Below, piece by piece: positions 45,026 through 53,312 of a DNA stretch of 64,000 bases. The notes under the pieces were generated by a model, which was not told where the DNA came from, did not search any database, and was given only the letters and a program-made list of their open reading frames with translations. The position numbers and the translations under genes were made by a program. Position 1 is the first letter of the stretch, and each line of letters opens with the position of its first letter. The stretch is from contig NZ_JAESWB010000371.1 of assembly GCF_016765675.1 (NCBI RefSeq), positions 62,001 through 126,000 on the forward strand, read 5' to 3'. The stretch comes from Neobacillus paridis. GTDB lineage: Bacteria; Bacillota; Bacilli; Bacillales; Cytobacillaceae.

Positions 45026-46726
45026 TTATAAATTATACTTTTTTAACTTTCTAACAATTGTCGATTGATTAACACCTAAGAGATTAGCCATTTCCCTTGT
45101 GTTTTTGGATTTTGTTTTTGCTTCCAATAATAGTTGTTGCTCCACTTTATCAAGATAATCAAATAATTGTGGAAACTTCCTATTCGCACTCATAATCACT
45201 CCGTTTGATAACGGTGATAAAGGTTGATCAGCAGTAAAGGAAACCTCTTGACCGGTAATAACAAATCTTTCAATGACATTTTGAAGTTCACGAACATTAC
45301 CTGGCCACGAGTACCTTTTTAATCTTTCTAACATTAATTCATTTATTTCAACACTCTTATTATATTTTTGGTTATAAAATTGCAGATAATAAAATGTTAA
45401 GGCCTCTATGTCTTCTTTTCTTGCTCTAAGTGGGGGAATAGTAATGGGAACGACATTCAGTCGATAATAGAGATCTTCTCTAAAGGTTTTTTCTTTTACC
45501 ATTTTTGCTAGGTCTTGATTTGTAGCTGCTATAATACGCATATCTACAGGTTTTTCTTGTAGTCCACCGATTCTTTTTAGCTTTTTTTCTTGTAAAACTC
45601 TAAGAAGTTTGACTTGAAGGTGTAAAGGCATCTCACCTATTTCGTCCAAAAATACTGTGCCATTGTTAGCTAATTCAAAAACTCCGATTTTTCCTCCCTT
45701 CCGAGCTCCAGAAAATGATCCATCCTCATAGCCAAATAATTCTGATTCCATCAGGGTCTCAGGAATAGCACCACAGTTTACGGCAATAAATGGTTTGTCA
45801 TATCGATTACTTAAGCTATGGATTCTATTGGCAACCACTTCCTTGCCAACACCTGTTTCACCTAAAATAAGAACCGTGGTATCATAAGATGCGACAGATT
45901 TAATAAGATCACTTAGATTTTCCATTTCCTTACTGGCGTAAATAAAAGGTTTTGTACCCGAATGCTCTTGCTGCATGCTGATCACTTCATTTTGATAACT
46001 AGTTAAAAGGTTTTTGACCTCATGAATCTTTTCTTTTAACTCAGTAACCTCTGATGAATCTTTGGTTATCGAGATAACCCGCACAATTTTCCCGTTATTA
46101 TCCTTTATTGGAACGGATTCAATTTCAAAAACTTCTCCAGATTTTGTATATTGCAATCCTTTTTCTCTTTTTCCGGTACTAAGTACTTTCGCAGTAACTG
46201 AGGGATAAAATTCTTTTTGTCTTTCTAAATCAAATACATTTTTCCCTAAATATTGCTGGTCATCTTCAGCGGTAGCAAATGTGATATTTCCATATCCATC
46301 GGTAATGAGTATATTGTGGAAAAAATTATAGAAGATTGTCTCTAATTCTTTAAGTACCCATTTATCTGAAGCAATATGATTACTTATTCGGTTACCAATC
46401 TTCCAATCAATAACACTTTCTATTTTTTCAAATTCTGTTTTTAACAAAAAGGCATTATTAATCCCTTCTGATGATTTTACTTCTCCATCACTAAGTATAG
46501 GTTTCATCACAAGTTTTTCTAAAGGAAATTTTAAAATATGATTGAAACCGAGCTCTTTTACTTTTTTAGATAAAGTAGACCGGTTTATATAGCCTATGGT
46601 CTGATCATTTTCTTGCAAAATAAACCACTGACAATCTAGTTCTAACGCTTTTAAAAGAATGGCCTCAATGGTAGTTGGCCACGAAATATAAACAGCATTG
46701 TAAATATGATATTTTCCATTATCCAT
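45026..46726 (-). CDS. Sigma-54-dependent activator with PAS domain and GSFSGA loop
   Basis: The ~566-residue regulator has an N-terminal CBS-like segment (~15-75), a PAS domain (~130-225), a coiled coil (~228-255), an AAA+ domain with Walker A GETGVGKE at 289-296 and Walker B GTVFLDEIGE, and a C-terminal HTH_8. The sigma-54 contact loop reads GSFSGA at 336-341 in place of GAFTGA. The start is ATG 46726 after TAGGAG; the longer frame adds 14 unlike residues. It follows the aldehyde dehydrogenase gene and precedes an MFS gene. Confidence 0.9.
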   Translation of the reverse strand: MDNGKYHIYNAVYISWPTTIEAILLKALELDCQWFILQENDQTIGYINRSTLSKKVKELGFNHILKFPLEKLVMKPILSDGEVKSSEGINNAFLLKTEFEKIESVIDWKIGNRISNHIASDKWVLKELETIFYNFFHNILITDGYGNITFATAEDDQQYLGKNVFDLERQKEFYPSVTAKVLSTGKREKGLQYTKSGEVFEIESVPIKDNNGKIVRVISITKDSSEVTELKEKIHEVKNLLTSYQNEVISMQQEHSGTKPFIYASKEMENLSDLIKSVASYDTTVLILGETGVGKEVVANRIHSLSNRYDKPFIAVNCGAIPETLMESELFGYEDGSFSGARKGGKIGVFELANNGTVFLDEIGEMPLHLQVKLLRVLQEKKLKRIGGLQEKPVDMRIIAATNQDLAKMVKEKTFREDLYYRLNVVPITIPPLRARKEDIEALTFYYLQFYNQKYNKSVEINELMLERLKRYSWPGNVRELQNVIERFVITGQEVSFTADQPLSPLSNGVIMSANRKFPQLFDYLDKVEQQLLLEAKTKSKNTREMANLLGVNQSTIVRKLKKYNL

Positions 46727-46790
46727 ATTTTTACTCCTAAAAAATCTAAAATTTGTTAGGTGCTTCATTTAGAAATGGAGACGGTTACCT

Positions 46791-46829
46791 ATATGGTTGC
46801 GAACATTTATGCTCGCAACCATATTTTTA
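46791..46829. terminator. Perfect 12-bp hairpin between aldehyde dehydrogenase and activator
   Basis: ATATGGTTGCGA and TCGCAACCATAT are perfectly complementary with a ten-base loop. A T-run (TTTTTAC) follows only on the plus strand. On the minus strand it could still attenuate read-through into the activator gene. Confidence 0.6.
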
Positions 46830-46845
46830 CAACCAGATGCTAAGC

Positions 46846-48300
46846 TTAAATAGAGAAATCCCAAGTAACCGTGCGAAGATGTGTCATATCCAGCATTGTG
46901 TATCTGCCGCCAATACGTCCCCAGCCAGTACGAGTCCCAGCTGCGCCTCCAAACGGTACATGTGGTTCCCAATAACCTCCGTGTTCATTGATAATGGTAT
47001 TGCCCGTTTTTAAGCTATTCATGTATTTGAAGGCACGTGCAGAGCTTTTTGTATACACAGCAGACTGTAATCCTAAATAGGAATCGTTCGCGATTTCAAT
47101 AGCCTCTTCATCACTCTTGACCGTAATGATTGGCACAATTGGCCCAAAAGTCTCGTGCTTATTAATGAACGTATCTAAGCCAACTTTATCAATAACGGTT
47201 GGTTGGAAATAAAGATTGGTTGGACAATTTGTTTGTCTCCTGCCTCCTAAAAGAACTTCTGAACCTTTTGCAAGCGCATCTTGTACATGTGATTCCATTT
47301 TGGAGGCTGTCGCTTCATTGTTCATTGGCCCAACTTTCGTTGCCACATCAAATGGATCTCCTAATGGCCATTTTTCTGCTTCTTCCACTACACGTTCTAC
47401 GAATGCATCGTGAACCTTTTCATGAACAAGGACACGTGCTGTAGCGCAGCACACTTGCCCTGCATTGAAGAATCCTCCATGAACAGATCCTTTGGCAGCT
47501 GCATCCAGATCAGCATCTTCGCAAACAATCGTTGGACCATTACCGCTTGCTTCAATAATCGACGGTTTTAACCCGGCAGCACGGACGATTTTTTCAGCAG
47601 TCGTATGAGAGCCAATAAATCCGATGGCATCAACACCTGGATGTTCAATCAGCTGCTGTCCGACCTTTCCATCACCATAGATGATGTTAAGCACGCCCGG
47701 CGGGATGTCAGCTTCGTGCATGATTTCGGTAAAGAGACTGATGATTCCCGGCGTATACTCTGAAGGTTTAAGAACGATGGTATTTCCCGCTGCAATGGCC
47801 GGAGCGACAAATTCTGCCAGCATCAGTGTTGGGAAGTTCCACGGTATAATAATTCCATAAACACCATTTGCTTTGCGGAAGGTGAAAATTCGTTTATTTT
47901 TATCTAGTGAAGGGATAATCGCTGTTTCCATCCGTTTTGCATCTTCTGCGGCAATTCTAAATAGTTCTGCTGATTCCTCAATATCTGGTAATGCTTCCGC
48001 TTCATATGGTTTGCCCTGTTCCAGCGTGAGGGCGCGACTTAATTTTTCTTTATTCCGATCGATGGCATCAGCGATGGCATAACAAACGCGGCCACGTTCC
48101 CATGCAGTAGCAGCTTCCCAGGGGACTTGGGCTTTTTTTGCGGCTGCAACCGCTGCAGCAATTTCTTCTTCAGTGGAATCTGGAGCTCGGTAAATGATTT
48201 CACCTGTAACAGGAGACACGATTTCACGTACGTTTATACTAGCGGACTCTTTCCACTCCCCATTAATAAAATTCCTCAATACAGCCGTTTTTGTTTGCAT
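46846..48300 (-). CDS. Aldehyde dehydrogenase family protein
   Basis: The 484-residue ALDH has IIPWNFPTLMLAEFVAPAIAAGNTIVLKPSEYTP, active-site Glu in IIEASGNGP (the usual ELGG is EASG) and Cys in NAGQVCCATARV. Its first half fits lysine/succinate semialdehyde-type enzymes. It follows the saccharopine dehydrogenase-like gene, with which it shares a sigma-54 promoter, so an amino-acid semialdehyde substrate is possible. Start is ATG after AAAGGAG. Confidence 0.88.
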   Translation of the reverse strand: MQTKTAVLRNFINGEWKESASINVREIVSPVTGEIIYRAPDSTEEEIAAAVAAAKKAQVPWEAATAWERGRVCYAIADAIDRNKEKLSRALTLEQGKPYEAEALPDIEESAELFRIAAEDAKRMETAIIPSLDKNKRIFTFRKANGVYGIIIPWNFPTLMLAEFVAPAIAAGNTIVLKPSEYTPGIISLFTEIMHEADIPPGVLNIIYGDGKVGQQLIEHPGVDAIGFIGSHTTAEKIVRAAGLKPSIIEASGNGPTIVCEDADLDAAAKGSVHGGFFNAGQVCCATARVLVHEKVHDAFVERVVEEAEKWPLGDPFDVATKVGPMNNEATASKMESHVQDALAKGSEVLLGGRRQTNCPTNLYFQPTVIDKVGLDTFINKHETFGPIVPIITVKSDEEAIEIANDSYLGLQSAVYTKSSARAFKYMNSLKTGNTIINEHGGYWEPHVPFGGAAGTRTGWGRIGGRYTMLDMTHLRTVTWDFSI

Positions 48301-48410
48301 AGTGACAACTCCTTTTTCATTTTTATGGGTATTTGAATTTTAATTGATGCCTTGATCAGTTTTAAAACAAACATTTTAATAGAATAAAAGGTTCTATTAC
48401 ACTATAAATT

Positions 48411-49580
48411 TCATATATTAGATAAAATCGTTTGTGGATTTTTTTGAATTTGTTCTGTTTCACAATAAGTAGAGAGCAGTGTGATATTCTTTTGCGTTAA
48501 GTATGAAATAAACTTTGATGGGTCAATACATTGTTCAGGCGGTTTTACACCTGTTCCTTCGATTTCTTTATTTAATAGCATTTGAGCGACGATGGATGCC
48601 GGCATACTGGTAACATATGCCAATGCATTGATATTCCACTTTTCCTGCCAGCCGCATAATAATTCCAATTTGATCGAGGCTTTTTTTCCAGCTTTCGTTC
48701 CTTTTACTTCGACCATCAGTTCGTCTGTTCCCCACTTGGGGTCTTCAGAAATTGTTTCTTTAAGTAAAGACACTAGCTTTTGTCTGGCCGAGAGAGAGTT
48801 ATTATGACGGTGATTATTTAACAGCCCAAATTGTTCCAGCATGTTAATTTTCTCAATTGTTGAAGGATCCCATGTATCTTTATAAGTTATTTCTTTTACT
48901 TGAGGAAAACTTAGAGGTAATGTAGCTAACTCAGAATGAAGTATGGAATAGGTTCTTTGCACACCAAGCTTTTCATGAAAAATGGTATCTTCTTCCTCAC
49001 TCAGAGGTGGGATTTCATATAAATGGCCATTTCTCACCACCATAGCACTTTTGGTTGCCTCGTCTATGATGGTATCAATCGCAAAGGGAAAGGTTGCACC
49101 AGTAGTTGTGGACCCATAGCGAATATGGATTTCTTCGGCGGTATCCAATTGTTCCACTCCATATCGGCTTAGCACATTGGAAATGCCCGGGTCAGACCCC
49201 ATTCCCGGAATGGAAAGAACTCCAGCCTCTTTCATGAAATCATCATATTTAAGTTGTTCTTTCGTTACATTATAGAGTCCACCTAAATCAAGTACATCTA
49301 CTTTTGCATTAGCTGCCATTTTCATGACATCCATGTTAAAAATATAGTTGGTAGCATTTACGCATACTTTTGCTTTTTGTAATAATTCTGTCGTTTTCTG
49401 ATGATCTCTAATATCAAGAGAGTAAACAGCCAAATTTTTGGCATTTAGCTCATTTTTTAGTTGTTGAAGCCGGTTTATATCCATGTCGGCTCCAATTACT
49501 TCCACCCCGCTTTCAACAAGATCTCTCATAATTACATTTCCAATCGTTCCGGCTGCCCCTAATACAATAACTTCCTTCAA
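48411..49580 (-). CDS. Saccharopine dehydrogenase-like NAD(P) oxidoreductase
   Basis: The 389-residue protein has a Rossmann fold (VIVLGAAGTIGNVIMRDLVESG), GADMDINRLQQL and CVNATNYIFNMDVMKMAANA, then GSDPGISNVLSRYGVEQL and a catalytic domain ending with GTGVKPPEQCI, typical of the LYS9/saccharopine dehydrogenase superfamily. The start is TTG 49580 after AAAGGAGG; the longer frame to 49721 would cross the sigma-54 promoter. With the following ALDH it could handle lysine-derived semialdehyde, but the reaction is not proven. Confidence 0.85.
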   Translation of the reverse strand: MKEVIVLGAAGTIGNVIMRDLVESGVEVIGADMDINRLQQLKNELNAKNLAVYSLDIRDHQKTTELLQKAKVCVNATNYIFNMDVMKMAANAKVDVLDLGGLYNVTKEQLKYDDFMKEAGVLSIPGMGSDPGISNVLSRYGVEQLDTAEEIHIRYGSTTTGATFPFAIDTIIDEATKSAMVVRNGHLYEIPPLSEEEDTIFHEKLGVQRTYSILHSELATLPLSFPQVKEITYKDTWDPSTIEKINMLEQFGLLNNHRHNNSLSARQKLVSLLKETISEDPKWGTDELMVEVKGTKAGKKASIKLELLCGWQEKWNINALAYVTSMPASIVAQMLLNKEIEGTGVKPPEQCIDPSKFISYLTQKNITLLSTYCETEQIQKNPQTILSNI

Positions 49581-49637
49581 GACCCAGCCTCCTTTCAATT
49601 GTATTTGTATGTTTTTAACATACTCACTAAAATATAA

Positions 49638-49654
49638 AGCAAGATTCGTGCCAA
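49638..49654 (-). promoter_or_regulatory. Sigma-54 promoter for the saccharopine dehydrogenase-ALDH operon
   Basis: The minus strand reads TTGGCACGAATCTTGCT, a perfect -24 box with GG-N10-GC spacing, 58 bases upstream of the TTG start. Confidence 0.9.
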
Positions 49655-49879
49655 CCTGTAAAGCGCTTACAACACGGCTCAACTGACCCGCCATTGTGAA
49701 ATAGATGGCATCTAGCATCAAATTTGATGCTTAATAGCATCAGGATATCTAAGGTAATAGATTGATAAAAAATTGTTTATGCTTGTGATAATTATTTAAT
49801 TTTCTAAATTTTCACTATAATGAATATATTATGAACCAATTATATCAATTTTTAGTAGAATATCATTAAAAATATTATT

Positions 49880-50125
49880 TTATTGAAGAAAGAGAACCGG
49901 GAGGAAGAAATATGTTAAAGTTGACATAAAAATCTCTTTTTGCCCACCTATCGTACGACGACATGCCAACGACTCGTCAACCGCTTCGGGATCCATATAT
50001 GTATCATGTTCATCTGGATCGATCATTTCTAAATCGGGATAGGTCTTATTCTGTTCACAAAAAGATTCAAAAAGGTCGCGAATTTCTTTTTTTTTCGGAT
50101 ACCTGCCGCAACATACTACCCTCAA
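49880..50125 (-). CDS. Small hypothetical protein, doubtful
   Basis: The frame codes for 81 residues from a TTG with AAAGGA six bases upstream. It has a basic, Cys-containing N-terminus (RVVCCGRYPKKKEIRDLFESF), an acidic middle (PDLEMIDPDEHDTYMDPE) and a hydrophobic tail. I recognise no family. The composition of the first 60 residues is protein-like, but the tail is odd. The rest of 49655-50433 holds only a terminator for the methyltransferase. Confidence 0.3.
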   Translation of the reverse strand: MRVVCCGRYPKKKEIRDLFESFCEQNKTYPDLEMIDPDEHDTYMDPEAVDESLACRRTIGGQKEIFMSTLTYFFLPVLFLQ

Positions 50126-50341
50126 CCACGATCCTTTCTACTATAAAAATATCTTCCATAGTTTATATATGGTTAAAGGGAGCAAAGGGACATGATGGTT
50201 CGATAAACTTGTGAAGGTTTTATGACAAAAATTCCGCTGGAAAATAAAAGAGTAAAGATCAATGAAAGAAAGAGGGGATTTTTAGGAGTATTTCATGCAG
50301 GATGAAGAAGTGAATTATTAAGGATAATAGATAAAATAATA

Positions 50342-50366
50342 GACTGCCGAATGTTTTCCGACAGCC
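50342..50366 (-). terminator. Terminator of the methyltransferase gene
   Basis: Read on the minus strand, GGCTGTCGGA pairs with TTCGGCAGTC including G-U pairs, followed by TATTATTTT. It lies 68 bases past the stop codon. Confidence 0.65.
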
Positions 50367-50433
50367 TGAGGAGTTGCTAAGCAACGCCTAGATTACTTTC
50401 TTTTCATGTTGAACCATAAATAGGATTTGAGTG

Positions 50434-51183
50434 TTAATTACGGAACAAATACAATCCAAATCCTAAGGTATCCCGGCCCCATTGTAAGTAAGTCCTTCTC
50501 CATGCCCGGATTCGTTCCAGCATGACAATACAATCTGGATCATTGGGATTTTCGTGACAATAATTTTCAATCGATGAGGAATAGAGCCATTCATATTCAT
50601 CCCAGTCATCTTCATTAGCCACATATGACCAAAGCGGAACTAACCCCAATTCCTCGGCAACTCTTACATTCTCATCATGATATTTTAAATCAGCCTCTTT
50701 TGCACCGCCAAGAGCTTGTAAGTAATCGTGACTTGGACGCTGTTTCCAGTAGCCCTCACCTATTAGAATGTAGCCGCTTTTGTTTACAAGACGTCTCATC
50801 TTCTTTAGTGTAGTATCTAGTCCACCTAAAGCATGAGTAGAGCCTATGCATATGCCTAAATCAAATTCATCATGTTCAAATTTCTCAATCGCCACGTTGG
50901 CATCGTCAATAATAAACTCTATGCTGCCTTCGGGAATTCTGCCTCCAGCATTTTTCTTTGCTTCTTCGATAGCTCCGCCGTACAATTCTATAGCAGTGCC
51001 TGAAATATTGTACTTTTCTACAAGACGAATCAGCAATTCACATTTTCCCGCCCCAATATCTATCACTTTATCTTCTGACTTTAATAATACCATGTCAATC
51101 ATCTTCATAATTTTAGCTTCATTAATTGGATTACTAAATGCATGATTACGATGGGCAATGGCTGAAAATCTGTTTCTATCCAA
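50434..51183 (-). CDS. SAM-dependent methyltransferase
   Basis: The 249-residue class I methyltransferase has motif I VIDIGAGKCELLIRLVEKY, an acidic residue after strand two (TAIELYGGA), DDANVAIEKF and FDLGICIGSTHALGG. It resembles uncharacterised proteins of Bacillus with a SmtA/UbiE-like core. Substrate unknown. The start is TTG 51183 after AAGGAG. No adjacent gene suggests a pathway. Confidence 0.82.
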   Translation of the reverse strand: MDRNRFSAIAHRNHAFSNPINEAKIMKMIDMVLLKSEDKVIDIGAGKCELLIRLVEKYNISGTAIELYGGAIEEAKKNAGGRIPEGSIEFIIDDANVAIEKFEHDEFDLGICIGSTHALGGLDTTLKKMRRLVNKSGYILIGEGYWKQRPSHDYLQALGGAKEADLKYHDENVRVAEELGLVPLWSYVANEDDWDEYEWLYSSSIENYCHENPNDPDCIVMLERIRAWRRTYLQWGRDTLGFGLYLFRN

Positions 51184-51517
51184 TTGTCAATCTCCTTATT
51201 CTATTGATAATGGCATCAAATTATTTAATTTGTCCCTAAATCAAATGTTAATGGTTATATTAATTTAATGCAACTTGGGAAAATGGCAATTAAGGATGTT
51301 ATTGAACAAACCGGTCCTTAACTTAAAGAAAGATCGCAATTTGCTTCGGAATTGCGTACGATTGCGGCAGATTCTCTCTATATAAAGGGGACCAGACAGA
51401 AGTAAAGTGGCACCCATGTCAAGGACACAATAAAAAAAGAGATTAAGCAGCTAGAAGATGATTCCTATACTGAATAGGCATATAGGTTACTCTGCTTTTT
51501 ATCGTTATTTTTACTCT
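51184..51517. other. Non-coding stretch without a supported gene
   Basis: A short frame (KERSQFASELRTIAADSLY) near 51319-51390 looks like a remnant of a coding region but is bounded by stops on both sides and has no family match I can name. AAAGTGGCACCCATGTC at 51404-51420 looks like debris from a mobile element; this is a weak impression. Confidence 0.35.
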
Positions 51518-51940
51518 TTATTTTTCCATTTGGATTAACTCGGTTGGACTGAAATATTCGCAATTCAACCTCTTAAAATCTTTTTTATCCCATGTTAAAA
51601 CAGGCAAGGTACTCGAAGATTTGACACTTAACAAAGCATCCGCAAAATCTACGTTTTTTTCGGCATATAACCGTAAGGCTTCTATTACCGTTTCTTCTTC
51701 AGGTTCTACATTGACTGATTGAAGGATGTCCGTTAAATATTCTTTTATTAACGATTTTTCTAACTGATAAAAGGACTTTAATAACCAGCAGCACTCGGCT
51801 ATTACTACCGTAGGAATAATTAATGATAATTCATGATTTTCAACTTTCTTGGCTAATTCCAACATGGTACGAAATTTATCATCATTATCTTTCACAATCA
51901 ATCGAATAAGAACATTGGTATCGACAAAAAACTTATTCAT
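51518..51940 (-). CDS. PIN-domain toxin, VapC-type
   Basis: The ~140-residue PIN nuclease has FFVDTNVLIRLI with the first acidic residue, VIAECCWLL with Glu, and VDFADALL plus LTWDKKDFKRL with the later Asp residues. VapC-type toxins cut tRNA or other RNA. The start is ATG 51940, overlapping the antitoxin stop by eight bases, which is typical of translationally coupled pairs; the longer frame adds four residues. Confidence 0.88.
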   Translation of the reverse strand: MNKFFVDTNVLIRLIVKDNDDKFRTMLELAKKVENHELSLIIPTVVIAECCWLLKSFYQLEKSLIKEYLTDILQSVNVEPEEETVIEALRLYAEKNVDFADALLSVKSSSTLPVLTWDKKDFKRLNCEYFSPTELIQMEK

Positions 51941-52208
51941 TTGACTCACCAATTTCCTCTCGATAAATCTTTTGGGCGACTTGTTTTTGAGTAACTTGTC
52001 GCATATGCTCTACATCAATAGGTTCACTTACTTCCACACGACCTATGACATGACTTAACAAATTCTTTTTGACAGGTTCAATTTTGATTGTGTCCTTCTC
52101 CACTAAAAAGAGGAGCTGGTCGCCTTCTTTAACACGTAACAACTCTCGGAGTTCTTTTGGAATAGTGATTTGTCCTTTGCTTGTCATCTTTCCACTCATT
52201 AATTCCAT
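51933..52208 (-). CDS. AbrB/MazE-type antitoxin
   Basis: The 91-residue protein has a SpoVT-AbrB swapped-hairpin DNA-binding domain (GKMTSKGQITIPKELRELLRVKEGDQL) followed by a tail expected to wrap the toxin. Start is ATG after GAGGAGGGG. It precedes and overlaps the PIN toxin and likely represses its own promoter through the inverted repeat at 52229. Confidence 0.88.
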   Translation of the reverse strand: MELMSGKMTSKGQITIPKELRELLRVKEGDQLLFLVEKDTIKIEPVKKNLLSHVIGRVEVSEPIDVEHMRQVTQKQVAQKIYREEIGESNE

Positions 52209-52228
52209 TCTATCCCCTCCTCACATCC

Positions 52229-52270
52229 AAGTATTACTTTTATTATAAGTAATACTTTTTGACAATTCAA
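52229..52270 (-). promoter_or_regulatory. Promoter and operator of the AbrB-PIN operon
   Basis: On the minus strand, -35 TTGAAT, 17 bases and -10 TATAAT precede the antitoxin gene. Arms AAGTATTACTT (52229-52239) and AAGTAATACTT (52247-52257) form an inverted repeat that covers the -10, fitting autorepression. Confidence 0.75.
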
Positions 52271-52449
52271 TAGAACAATGAAAAAATTAATGCTTCTTCG
52301 TATTTTTCTCTTTCATCAATCAATTCACAACTATTTCAACATCACAATTAGCAAACGGAGAATATTTATCGTGTTCTTTTAACGATTTACATTTCATTCT
52401 AAGCGTGCTAAACTTAAAACTATCAAAACAATATATGGTGTAAATTTTA

Positions 52450-52601
52450 TATAGGTACTACTAGATGTAGTTTAATAGGGAAGTTCGGTGCAATACCGAC
52501 GCTGTCCCCGCAACTGTAAAGCTGACAATGATTCAATACCACTATGCATTCGCATGGGAAGGGAATCGGAGAATGAAGCAAAGCCAGGAGACCTGCCTAT
52601 A
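52450..52601 (+). ncRNA. Cobalamin riboswitch
   Basis: The P1 stem TATAGG/CCTATA encloses GGGAAGTTCGGTGCAATAC, the highly conserved GCTGTCCCCGCAACTGTAA (B12 box region) and AAGCCAGGAGACCTGCC. All canonical blocks are in order. It precedes a class Ib ribonucleotide reductase operon, which is sensible as a switch between B12-dependent and B12-free reductases. Confidence 0.93.
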
Positions 52602-52634
52602 TAAAATAGATTGATCATTTCTTCGGGGATTGAG

Positions 52635-52710
52635 AAATGGAGACGTAACTATTTTTTATTGCTGAACGTTTCCATTTTAGGCTATCTCACTCGCAGAGAT
52701 AGCCTTTTTA
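52635..52710 (+). terminator. Riboswitch expression platform with terminator
   Basis: AAATGGAGACG (52635-52645) pairs with CGTTTCCATTT (52667-52677), then AGGCTATCTC (52679-52688) pairs with GAGATAGCCT (52696-52705) followed by TTTTTA. The second hairpin is a standard terminator placed before nrdH. Confidence 0.85.
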
Positions 52711-52731
52711 TATGACGAAAAGAGGGATGAC

Positions 52732-52956
52732 ATGAAACTTTATACGAAAACAATCTGCCCTAAATGCCTCTGGGTAAAATCCGAATTACAACGTGCCAGG
52801 CTTAGAGCAGACATCATTAACATTGATCTCGATGAACAAGCAAAGCAAACCATCATGGAAGCAGGCTTTTTAAGTGTTCCTGTTCTTGAATATGAAGGGA
52901 AGTTTATCGGTGATGTAAAGGAAGTTATTTCCCAAATTGAGCTGATTGCACAATGA
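52732..52956 (+). CDS. nrdH: NrdH-type glutaredoxin-like protein
   Basis: The 74-residue thioredoxin-fold electron donor for class Ib ribonucleotide reductase has the redox motif CPKC in TKTICPKCLWVKSEL and VPVLEYEGKFIGD. Start is ATG after AGAGGG. Its stop overlaps nrdI. It is intact, but the reductase downstream is not. Confidence 0.88.
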   Translation: MKLYTKTICPKCLWVKSELQRARLRADIINIDLDEQAKQTIMEAGFLSVPVLEYEGKFIGDVKEVISQIELIAQ

Positions 52957-53312
52957 TTGTTTATACCAGCCGCACTGGCAATGTCCGATATATTGCCTCC
53001 AAATTAACGGCGGATCCGATTGAGATTTCTAAAGAATTAATGGTGAATAAGCCCTACCTATTAATAACATACACAGATGGGTTAGGTGATATTCCTGCAA
53101 AGGTGATCCGTTTTTTAGAACAAAATGCCAAATTTTGCAAAGGTGTCGTTGTTAGTGGCAATAGCAACTTCGGTCATACAGTATTTGGCGGTGCTGGTGA
53201 GAAAATTGCAGCGACTTATCATATCCCCCTAGTGCGCAAACTAGATTTACGAGGATATCAAGCCGATTATGAAGCCATTCAAAAGTTTTATGAAACGAGG
53301 GTGAAGGAATGA
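52953..53312 (+). CDS. nrdI: NrdI flavodoxin-like protein
   Basis: The 119-residue flavodoxin activates the dimanganese NrdF subunit. It carries VYTSRTGNVRYIA (FMN phosphate loop), TYTDGLGDIP and GNSNFGHTVFGGAGEKIA. It overlaps nrdH by four bases and nrdE by the ATGA motif. Apparently intact, but nrdF is absent from the window. Confidence 0.92.
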   Translation: MIVYTSRTGNVRYIASKLTADPIEISKELMVNKPYLLITYTDGLGDIPAKVIRFLEQNAKFCKGVVVSGNSNFGHTVFGGAGEKIAATYHIPLVRKLDLRGYQADYEAIQKFYETRVKE

